Assembly: GCA_944391265.1 (NCBI GenBank) | Contig: CALXSX010000091.1 | Coordinates: forward strand, 1 to 18,954 | Reading direction: 5' to 3' | Source: an uncultured Clostridia bacterium | GTDB taxonomy: Bacteria > Bacillota > Clostridia > UBA1381 | DNA length: 18,954 nt | Part shown: positions 1 to 6,084 of the stretch, piece after piece | Layout: the number at the start of each line of letters is the position of its first letter | Numbering within the stretch: the first letter of the stretch is position 1 | Position numbers and translations under genes: made by a program | The notes under the pieces: model-generated | The model's input: the letters and a program-made list of their open reading frames with translations, nothing else | Told to the model about the DNA's origin: nothing | Databases searched by the model: none

Positions 1-2
1 AA

Positions 3-167
3 GCAAAGCAGGCAATGGAAAACTTTAAGATGGAAGCCGCTAAAGAAGTTGGTGTTGACCTTAAGCAGGGTTACAACGGTGATCTTACGTCAAGACAGGC
101 AGGAAGTGTCGGCGGACAGATGGTAAAGAACATGATAAAGGATTATGAAAATAAGATAAAAGCATAA
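3..167 (+). CDS. Alpha/beta-type small acid-soluble spore protein (SASP), 3' part
   Basis: This is the last 54 codons of a gene that begins upstream of the window. The protein ends KIKA. It contains the family signature: a first helix with EVGVDLKQGYNGDLTSRQ, then GSVGGQMVKNMI and a short basic tail. Alpha/beta SASPs coat DNA in the spore core, shift it towards an A-like form and protect it from UV and heat; amino acids are recovered from them during germination. The GPR protease normally cuts in a motif upstream of the part seen here, so that site cannot be judged. Usual family length is 60-75 residues, so only a few codons are missing. Its presence indicates a spore-forming lineage. It is followed by its own terminator and appears monocistronic. 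Confidence 0.93.
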   Translation, partial: AKQAMENFKMEAAKEVGVDLKQGYNGDLTSRQAGSVGGQMVKNMIKDYENKIKA

Positions 168-188
168 CCTTATTAAAATTTAATAAGG
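168..188 (+). repeat. AT-rich palindrome directly after the SASP stop codon
   Basis: CCTTATTAAA is followed at once by a near-perfect reverse complement ending in AATAAGG, giving a 21-base palindrome with one mismatch at the centre. Its last two bases (GG, 187-188) are also the first two of the terminator stem, so the two hairpins abut. It may help block 3' exonucleases on the SASP mRNA; that is inference. Confidence 0.5.
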
Positions 189-228
189 ACCATATCAAAT
201 GTATGTGCGTTTGATATGGTCCTTTAAT
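187..228 (+). terminator. Rho-independent terminator after the SASP gene
   Basis: A perfect 13-bp stem, GGACCATATCAAA (187-199) with TTTGATATGGTCC (210-222), encloses a 10-base loop and is followed by TTTAATTT. It ends the spore protein transcript and isolates it from the LCP gene. Confidence 0.85.
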
Positions 229-273
229 TTATATCTATTTATAAACAAATTATAAATACTACACCTTTATATC

Positions 274-302
274 TTGACGAGGAAGGGAATCGGTGATATA
301 AT
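274..302 (+). promoter_or_regulatory. Sigma-A promoter for the LCP / ispH-S1 operon
   Basis: TTGACG (274-279), a 17-base spacer and a perfect TATAAT (297-302), preceded by TG one base before the -10 (extended -10, TGATATAAT). Transcription should start near 309. No other promoter is visible before 338. Confidence 0.8.
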
Positions 303-337
303 GTAGTAGCATGTCGAAAAAGTGTACATAATTAAAT

Positions 338-1705
338 GTGGATAGATGGAATTTGTTTGGAGGAAACGGCGTAAAAAAAAAAGTTAACATGAAAAGATAT
401 TTTCAGGTTCTCGGCATTTGCCTTGCTGTGCTGCTTGTTGGACTCTTAGGAGGTCTTGGATTTGGGTACTGGCATGGCGGAGAAGAGGGTCTGACAGATG
501 ATGAGATTGCAACTGTTGAGGCTACCGACGGAAAGATAAATGTTCTGTTGATGGGTGTTGATGAAGGCGGCCTTAGAACAGACAGCATAATGCTTGTATC
601 TTTCAATACCGAAACAAAGGACGCCAAGCTGCTTTCGATACCGCGTGATACGAGAATGTATATTGGCTCAAGGTATCAGAAAATCAATGCAGCTCATGCA
701 ATTAGTTCATCTTCGGGAGAGATACTTGGCGCTCAGGGCACTGTGGAGGCTGTGAACCGTCTTACAGGGGTGCCGATAAACTATTACGTGGAAATGGCAT
801 TTGATGACGTAGCGAAATTTATGGATCTGCTCGGCCCGGTTACGTTTGAAATTCCGGACCTTTACGGAGACGGAGTCGGGATGGTATACGATGACCCGGC
901 TCAGGATCTGCACATAAACCTGAAGCCTGGCGTGCAGGAGCTCAACGGCGAACAGGTTGTGCATCTTCTCAGATACAGAAAGGGCAATCTGGTAAACGGA
1001 AAAAGAAAATCATACCTTAACGGCGATATAGACAGAATAGCTGTGCAGCAGGATTTCATTCAGGCAGTTATTGATCAAAAGCTTAATGCGTCACTGATAC
1101 TTAAGCTGCCGGCTTTGTTTAAGCAGATGTCCGAATCGGTAAAGACCAATTTTTCTGTAAGAGACGTTATAAAGTATTCAAAATACCTTGATGATTTCAG
1201 CAGTGATAATCTTGACGCGTTTTCTCTGCCCGGCAACTCCCAGTACATTGATGGGGTATCATATTTTGTATGTGATCTTGACGAGACACGTTCTCTTATA
1301 GAAACGGAATTTGGTTACGATGCATCAAATATAACCATCGACAAGACACCGTCTGCAAAACCGAGCGAATCTGCATCTGATTCTACATCTAAGCCGTCGT
1401 CTACAGAAAAGGCAAAGTCAACCAGTAAGCCGAAGTCAACGCAGAAGGCAACATCAGCTCCGACGCAAAAGTCGTCTAACAATTCTGAGACCACCAAAAA
1501 GCCTTCAAGCTCAAAAACTGAGAGTCCGGAAAAAACTGAATCTGCAAAGAATGAAACGGTGAAAACCGAAGCCCCGGAAAAAACTGCCGCTCCGACAAAA
1601 AAACCTGAGGACGTGCCTGTAAAGAATGAGGAACCTGAGGATACCAAAACGCCCGTCAAAGAGGTGTCGGGAGACAATGAGGATGAACAGGCGGCAGATG
1701 AATAA
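338..1705 (+). CDS. LytR-CpsA-Psr (LCP) family cell-wall polymer transferase with long disordered tail
   Basis: LCP enzymes move undecaprenyl-phosphate-linked polymers (teichoic acids, capsule) onto peptidoglycan outside the membrane. The protein has a short basic cytoplasmic segment, one membrane helix at about residues 22-43, and an extracellular LCP domain at about 66-250. Family residues are present: INVLLMGVD, RTDS (R80, D82) and SIPRDTR (R103, D104, R106), which bind the lipid pyrophosphate, then KINAAHA and GDIDRIAVQQ. Residues about 335-455 are a low-complexity tail rich in S, T, K, P and E, probably disordered. The start is uncertain. GTG at 338 has no clear ribosome site, while GGAGG at 359-363 lies 25 bases before the next in-frame ATG (389, residue 18). 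Either start keeps the membrane helix. The stop is 12 bases before ispH, so the two are probably cotranscribed. The exact polymer is unknown. Confidence 0.9.
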   Translation: MDRWNLFGGNGVKKKVNMKRYFQVLGICLAVLLVGLLGGLGFGYWHGGEEGLTDDEIATVEATDGKINVLLMGVDEGGLRTDSIMLVSFNTETKDAKLLSIPRDTRMYIGSRYQKINAAHAISSSSGEILGAQGTVEAVNRLTGVPINYYVEMAFDDVAKFMDLLGPVTFEIPDLYGDGVGMVYDDPAQDLHINLKPGVQELNGEQVVHLLRYRKGNLVNGKRKSYLNGDIDRIAVQQDFIQAVIDQKLNASLILKLPALFKQMSESVKTNFSVRDVIKYSKYLDDFSSDNLDAFSLPGNSQYIDGVSYFVCDLDETRSLIETEFGYDASNITIDKTPSAKPSESASDSTSKPSSTEKAKSTSKPKSTQKATSAPTQKSSNNSETTKKPSSSKTESPEKTESAKNETVKTEAPEKTAAPTKKPEDVPVKNEEPEDTKTPVKEVSGDNEDEQAADE

Positions 1706-1717
1706 CGCGGAGGTATC

Positions 1718-3814
1718 ATGATTAAGCTTGCAAGGACAGCAGGTTTCTGCTACGGGGTGAAAAGAGCCGTTGATGCGGTTTACCGCGCGGTAGACAGCGG
1801 TGAAAAAATTTGTACATTCGGAAAACTTATACACAATGAGCAAGTGGTTGACGACCTCGAAGCAAAGGACGTTAAATCTTATGATTGCCTCTATGAAATA
1901 CCTAAGGGAGTAAAGGTTGTCATAAGGACGCACGGAGTCGGGGAAGCGGTCTACGATTACCTTGAATCTCACGGTATGGAATATGAGGATCTTACCTGTC
2001 CGTTTGTTGAAAAAATACATAAGATAGTCAAAAAACACTATGACGAGGGGTATAAAATAATAATAGTCGGTGACGCAAGTCATCCGGAGGTTAAGGGTAT
2101 AAGCGGATGGTGCGGAGATGAGGCTTTTGTTATTTATGATGTTGACACTGAAATACCTAAGGAATTTATAGAAAATCCGTGCTGTGTTGTAGCACAAACA
2201 ACAATAAATAAAAAAAAATTTGTTCAAATCGTACATTTTATAAAAAAAACTTGCCAAAAGGTATTATTTTTTGATACAATATGTAGTGCGACGACAAGCA
2301 GACAGGAGGAGGCTGCACAGCTGGCGTCTGTTTGTGATGCAATGGTCGTAGTCGGCGGAGCGGAAAGTTCAAATACGAGAAAGCTTTTTGAAATATCGAA
2401 AAGCCTGTGTGATTGTACTGTTCACGCGCAGTCGCCGGAGGATGTTCCGGTGGATTTATTTAAAAATAAAAGAAAGATAGGTATTACGGCGGGAGCGTCG
2501 ACGCCCGGGCGTATTATCGAGGAGGTAGTTAGAGCTATGGATGAAAATCTGAAGAAGGAAGAAAATTTTGCAGAACTGTTTGAACAGTACGGAAGTAAGA
2601 CGTTGAGTAACGGCGACATTGTTGAAGGTGTTGTTGTCGAGGTTCGCGCAAATGAAGTTATCGTTGATTTGGGCGGATTTAAGTACAACGGTCAGCTTGC
2701 TCTTGACCAGCTCACGGACGATCCGACTGCAAAAGCTTCAGATCTCGTAAAGCCCGGTGATGATATTAAGGTATATGTTGTCGGTGTAAATGACAGTGAG
2801 GGAAAGGTTGTTCTTTCTCGTAAGAAGATTGTGCAGCAGGAAGCATGGAACAAGGTTAAAGAAGCTTACGAGAATGGTGAAGTTTTGGAAGGCAAGATCA
2901 TTAAAGCTGTTAAGGGCGGAGTGATTGCGCTTGCAAACGACACACAGGTTTTTATTCCCGCAAGACAAGCCTCCGAGAGATTTGTTCAGGATCTTCAGAC
3001 CTTGGTAGGTCAGGTAGTTAATCTTAAGCTTATAGAAGTTGATGACAGAAGAAAGCGTGTAGTTGGTTCAGTAAGAGTTATTTTGGAACAGGAGAAAAAG
3101 GCTAAAGAAGACGCATTTTGGGCATCAGCTGAGGTTGGAAAGAAATACACAGGTATCGTAAAGTCTCTTACGAGCTTTGGTGCGTTTGTTGATATCGGCG
3201 GCGTTGACGGTCTTGTTCATATAAGTGAGCTTTCATGGAGCAGAATTAAGCACCCGTCAGAGGTTGTTTCAGTAGGTGATACTGTAGAAGTGTATATTAA
3301 GGACCTCAACCTTGAAACAAAGAAGATTTCACTTGGCTTTAAGAAAGCTGAGGACAATCCTTGGGTGATTGCTCAGAGCAAGTATAAAGTCGGAGACGTA
3401 GTTTCAGTAAAAATTGTAAGAATGCTTTCGTTTGGTGCGTTCGCTGAGCTTATGCCTACGGTTGACGGACTTATTCATGTATCCCAGATCGCTGACAGAA
3501 GAATAGAAAAGCCTTCAGATGTCCTGGAGATTGGTCAGGTTGTTAACGCTAAGATAACAGATATTGACTGGGAAGCAAAGAAAATAAGCCTTAGCATAAG
3601 AGCTTTGATTCAGGAAGAAAAGGCGGCTGAGGAAGAGGCTGCTCCTGTTGAGGAAAAGCAGGATGGAGAAGCGCTTGTTTATTCTACGGACCCTGATGTG
3701 GAGGTTGAAGACCCCATCGAGGTTGAGGCTCCGGATGAAGAAGTTGCTCCGGCAGAAGAGTCTGCTCCGGCAGAAGCTGAAGCTCCGGCTGAGGTAGAGG
3801 CAGATAAGGAATAA
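1718..3814 (+). CDS. ispH: 4-hydroxy-3-methylbut-2-enyl diphosphate reductase fused to 30S ribosomal protein S1
   Basis: The protein is a 698-residue fusion, an arrangement known in Clostridia. Residues 1-280 are IspH (LytB), the iron-sulfur enzyme that makes IPP and DMAPP in the last step of the MEP pathway. The three cluster cysteines are C11 (GFCYGVKRA), C94 (LTCPFV) and C189 (TICSAT). Active-site residues include H39, H72 (RTHGV), H122 and E124 (SHPEVKG), and the SSNT and ITAGAS motifs. Residues about 298-630 hold four S1 RNA-binding domains starting near 298, 386, 474 and 558; domains 3 and 4 carry the classic SFGAF signature. Residues about 630-698 are an acidic E/A/P tail. Four S1 domains fit Gram-positive S1; E. 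coli has six. GGAGGT at 1709-1714 lies 3-4 bases before the ATG, which is short. A possible internal promoter and ribosome site could also yield S1 alone from M274. Confidence 0.95.
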   Translation: MIKLARTAGFCYGVKRAVDAVYRAVDSGEKICTFGKLIHNEQVVDDLEAKDVKSYDCLYEIPKGVKVVIRTHGVGEAVYDYLESHGMEYEDLTCPFVEKIHKIVKKHYDEGYKIIIVGDASHPEVKGISGWCGDEAFVIYDVDTEIPKEFIENPCCVVAQTTINKKKFVQIVHFIKKTCQKVLFFDTICSATTSRQEEAAQLASVCDAMVVVGGAESSNTRKLFEISKSLCDCTVHAQSPEDVPVDLFKNKRKIGITAGASTPGRIIEEVVRAMDENLKKEENFAELFEQYGSKTLSNGDIVEGVVVEVRANEVIVDLGGFKYNGQLALDQLTDDPTAKASDLVKPGDDIKVYVVGVNDSEGKVVLSRKKIVQQEAWNKVKEAYENGEVLEGKIIKAVKGGVIALANDTQVFIPARQASERFVQDLQTLVGQVVNLKLIEVDDRRKRVVGSVRVILEQEKKAKEDAFWASAEVGKKYTGIVKSLTSFGAFVDIGGVDGLVHISELSWSRIKHPSEVVSVGDTVEVYIKDLNLETKKISLGFKKAEDNPWVIAQSKYKVGDVVSVKIVRMLSFGAFAELMPTVDGLIHVSQIADRRIEKPSDVLEIGQVVNAKITDIDWEAKKISLSIRALIQEEKAAEEEAAPVEEKQDGEALVYSTDPDVEVEDPIEVEAPDEEVAPAEESAPAEAEAPAEVEADKE
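2251..2280 (+). promoter_or_regulatory. Possible intragenic promoter inside ispH, upstream of the S1 part
   Basis: TTGCCA (2251-2256), an 18-base spacer and TACAAT (2275-2280) with an extended TGA before it, in an AT-rich patch of the ispH coding sequence. The extended -10 matches the form of the clear promoters before LCP and tig. Transcripts from here would carry the whole S1 part but not an intact IspH. Promoter-like sequences arise by chance in AT-rich DNA, so confidence is modest. Confidence 0.35.
2519..2539 (+). promoter_or_regulatory. Internal Shine-Dalgarno and in-frame ATG at the IspH/S1 junction
   Basis: GAGGAGGT (2519-2526) is a near-perfect match to the 16S anti-Shine-Dalgarno. 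It ends 10-11 bases before an in-frame ATG (2537, residue M274) that lies exactly between the IspH fold and the first S1 domain. Translation from here would give a 425-residue S1, close to a normal standalone Gram-positive S1. The same bases encode Glu-Glu-Val, so chance is possible. Confidence 0.4.
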
Positions 3815-3835
3815 TTTTTGCTTTATCAACTATTC

Positions 3836-3882
3836 GGGACTGTGAAATGACTGTTGTTTTTTCACAGTCCCCGTTTTGGTTT
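3836..3882 (+). terminator. Rho-independent terminator after ispH-S1
   Basis: A perfect 12-bp stem, GGGACTGTGAAA (3836-3847) with TTTCACAGTCCC (3860-3871), followed by a T-rich stretch (CGTTTTGGTTT). It closes the LCP / ispH-S1 unit before the tig promoter. Confidence 0.82.
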
Positions 3883-3992
3883 GAGCAAACGGCAAAAACA
3901 GCTTGTACACAGTGTAAAATAAACAAATTGTTCAAGGCATATGTTGTTATTTTAAAGGAAATAGATAAAAATAATAAATTTCTTAAAATCAA

Positions 3993-4021
3993 TTGAAATA
4001 TTGGAAAAATCGTGATATAAT
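3993..4021 (+). promoter_or_regulatory. Sigma-A promoter for tig-clpP-clpX
   Basis: TTGAAA (3993-3998), a 17-base spacer and a perfect TATAAT (4016-4021) with an extended -10 (TGATATAAT). Transcription should start near 4028. No CIRCE element and no CtsR-type tandem heptamer is visible nearby. In the same 255-base gap a short dyad, TACAC-A-GTGTA (3906-3916), lies upstream. Confidence 0.8.
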
Positions 4022-4069
4022 AGTTCGGATACGAGAATTAACTCAAAACGCAGAGGAGGATTTTACAAG

Positions 4070-5359
4070 ATGGCTGTTAAGACAGAACAAGTGGAAAAAA
4101 ACCTTGTTAAGCTGGTGTTTGAAGTGCCGGCAGAGGATTTTGAAAAAGCTGTCAACAAAGTATATCTGAAAAACAGAAGCAAAATAAATATTTCCGGATT
4201 CCGCAAGGGAAAGGCTCCCAGAAGCGTGGTTGAAAAGTACTACGGCAAAAATGTTTTTTATGAGGATGCAGTGAATATGGTGCTTCCTGACGCCTATGAA
4301 ACAGCGGTAAAGGAGTCGGAGCTTGACATAGTCGCAAAGCCGGAGATAGATATTGACGGAGAAATAGAAAGCGGCAAGCCGGTGACATTTGTGGCACTTG
4401 TTACAACAAAGCCGGAGGTTGCTCTTGGAGACTATAAGGGTATAGAAATCGAGAAGATTGAACATAATGTAACAGAGGAAGATATTGACAATGCAATTGC
4501 TGAAGAGCAAAAGAAAAACGCAAGAGTCATTTTTGTTGAGGACAGACCGGTAAAAGACGGAGATATCACTGTTATTGATTTTGAAGGCAGTGTTGATGGA
4601 GTTCCGTTTGACGGAGGAAAAGCAGAAGATTATGAGCTTGAGATAGGCTCAGGCATGTTCATTCCGGGCTTTGAAGAGCAGCTTGTAGGTGCCAATATCG
4701 GCGATGAGGTGAACGTAGAAGTTAAATTCCCTGACGATTATCACGCATCAGAGCTCAGCGGCAAGGATGCGTTGTTCAAGGTAAAGGTTAAATCAATAAA
4801 GGAAAGACAGCTCCCGGAGCTTGATGATGATTTTGCGTCCGAGGTAAGTGAGTTCGAGAATTTTGCCGATTATAAGGACAGCGTTAAGAAAAAGCTTGAG
4901 AGTGCAGCAGAAGAAAGAGTAAAGGCTGAAACGGAAGAAGCTGTTGTAAAGAAGGTCGTTGAAAACGCGGAATTTGATCTGCCGGATGCAATGGTTGAGG
5001 CTGAAATAGACCGTAAGATAAACGAGTTTGCACAGAGACTTCAATATCAGGGATTGAGCCTTGACGCATATCTTTCATATATAGGCGGTACGCGTGATTC
5101 GCTCCGCGAGAACTTCCGCGAGCAGGCCAAGGCAACTTGCAGCACATCACTCGTTATTGAAGCTATCATGAACAAAGAGGGCATAGAAACAGGCCCGGAG
5201 GAGTTTGAGCTCAATCTTGTTGATATGGCTAAGAAGTACGGTATGGAACTTGATAAGCTCAAAGAGCTCATCAGTGATGCCGAGGCTGAAAATATGAAAA
5301 AGGACATGGCTATGAATAAAACTGTTGCTATGCTTGTTAACAACGCGGTTATGAAATAA
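4070..5359 (+). CDS. tig: Trigger factor, ribosome-associated chaperone and peptidyl-prolyl isomerase
   Basis: Trigger factor docks at the ribosomal exit tunnel and shields nascent chains. The 429-residue length is normal. The N-terminal ribosome-binding domain (about 1-115) has the signature loop GFRKGKAPR (43-51). An FKBP-type isomerase domain follows at about 160-245, with GDITVIDFEGSVDG, GSGMFIPGFEEQLVG and KFPDDYH. The helical C-terminal arms run from about 250 to 429. AGGAGG at 4054-4059 lies 10 bases before the ATG, a strong ribosome site. It is the first gene after a clear promoter and is followed by clpP, a common Clostridia and Proteobacteria order. An imperfect hairpin lies before clpP. 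Confidence 0.97.
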   Translation: MAVKTEQVEKNLVKLVFEVPAEDFEKAVNKVYLKNRSKINISGFRKGKAPRSVVEKYYGKNVFYEDAVNMVLPDAYETAVKESELDIVAKPEIDIDGEIESGKPVTFVALVTTKPEVALGDYKGIEIEKIEHNVTEEDIDNAIAEEQKKNARVIFVEDRPVKDGDITVIDFEGSVDGVPFDGGKAEDYELEIGSGMFIPGFEEQLVGANIGDEVNVEVKFPDDYHASELSGKDALFKVKVKSIKERQLPELDDDFASEVSEFENFADYKDSVKKKLESAAEERVKAETEEAVVKKVVENAEFDLPDAMVEAEIDRKINEFAQRLQYQGLSLDAYLSYIGGTRDSLRENFREQAKATCSTSLVIEAIMNKEGIETGPEEFELNLVDMAKKYGMELDKLKELISDAEAENMKKDMAMNKTVAMLVNNAVMK

Positions 5360-5370
5360 TTTGTTTTAAA

Positions 5371-5420
5371 GGGGGACTGCTTGCACTTTCGTTTGTATTG
5401 TGTGCGGTTCCCTTGTGCTT
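5371..5420 (+). terminator. Imperfect hairpin between tig and clpP, possible attenuator
   Basis: GGGGACTG..TGCAC (within 5371-5386) can pair with GTGTGCGGTTCCC (5400-5412), using several G-U pairs and a two-base bulge for about 13 pairs. TTGTGCTTTTTC follows. It is weaker than the other terminators here and probably only lowers read-through or marks a processing site. The pairing was done by eye. Confidence 0.4.
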
Positions 5421-5452
5421 TTTCAGAAATATAGAAGAGAGGAATGATTTTT

Positions 5453-6040
5453 ATGAGTTTAGTACCAATGGTAGTTGAACAGACGAACAGAGGAGAGCGT
5501 TCCTACGATATTTTTTCAAGACTGCTTGAAGATCGTATAATTTTTTTGGGTGAGGAAGTAACAGATGCAAGCGCAAGCCTTGTTGTAGCGCAGCTTTTAT
5601 TCCTTGAAGCAAAGGATCCTGACAAGGATATTCAGCTTTATATCAACTCACCGGGCGGCTCGATAACTGCCGGAATGGCTATTTACGATACAATGCAGTA
5701 TATAAAGTGCGACGTATCGACGATTTGTGTGGGAATGGCAGCAAGCATGGGTGCTTTCCTCCTGACAGCGGGCGCCAAGGGCAAGAGGTTTGCTCTTCCT
5801 AACAGCGAGGTTATGATTCACCAGCCGCTCGGAGGAATGCAGGGTCAGGCTACTGACATAAAAATACATGCTGACAGAATAATCAAGATGAGAGAGACGC
5901 TCAACAAGATATTGAGTGAGAGAACAGGTCAGCCTCTTGAAAAGATAGCACATGATACAGAGCGCGATAATTTTATGAGCGCAGAGGAAGCGTGCGCTTA
6001 CGGCCTTATAGACAAGGTAATAACATCAAGAAACGGCTGA
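5453..6040 (+). CDS. clpP: ATP-dependent Clp protease proteolytic subunit ClpP
   Basis: ClpP is the serine peptidase that forms a double heptamer barrel and degrades proteins fed by ClpX or ClpC. The catalytic triad is complete: S98 in GMAASMGA, H123 in MIHQPLGG and D172 in TERDNFMSAEEA, numbered from the start chosen here. INSPGGSITAGMAIYD and the N-terminal MSLVPMVVEQTNRGERSYD are typical. A longer frame starts with ATG at 5444, but that abuts the ribosome site GAGAGGA (5437-5443). The ATG at 5453 has 9 bases of spacing and matches family N-termini, giving 195 residues. It sits between tig and clpX, its partner ATPase. Confidence 0.97.
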   Translation: MSLVPMVVEQTNRGERSYDIFSRLLEDRIIFLGEEVTDASASLVVAQLLFLEAKDPDKDIQLYINSPGGSITAGMAIYDTMQYIKCDVSTICVGMAASMGAFLLTAGAKGKRFALPNSEVMIHQPLGGMQGQATDIKIHADRIIKMRETLNKILSERTGQPLEKIAHDTERDNFMSAEEACAYGLIDKVITSRNG

Positions 6041-6084
6041 TTGTCTGACAACCAAATTTTGTTGAATGGAGTAATATATTTAAT

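Noticed and set aside
1511..2257. Minus-strand open frame of 248 codons over the LCP tail and ispH start
   Set aside because: It is antisense to two well-supported genes, has a low-complexity F/R-rich product with no family features, and no ribosome site or promoter.
3515..3992. Minus-strand open frames over the S1 C-terminus and the S1-tig gap
   Set aside because: They mirror the repetitive acidic tail codons of S1 and its terminator; no plausible product.
3872..4069. CIRCE or CtsR heat-shock operator before tig-clpP-clpX
   Set aside because: Neither the TTAGCACTC inverted repeat nor tandem GGTCAAA heptamers are present.
4043..4510. Minus-strand frame of 155 codons over the start of tig
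   Set aside because: It is a shadow of the trigger factor coding sequence; no start signals or recognisable domain.
5444..5452. Upstream ATG of clpP giving three extra residues
   Set aside because: It directly abuts the Shine-Dalgarno with no spacing; the next ATG fits the family N-terminus.
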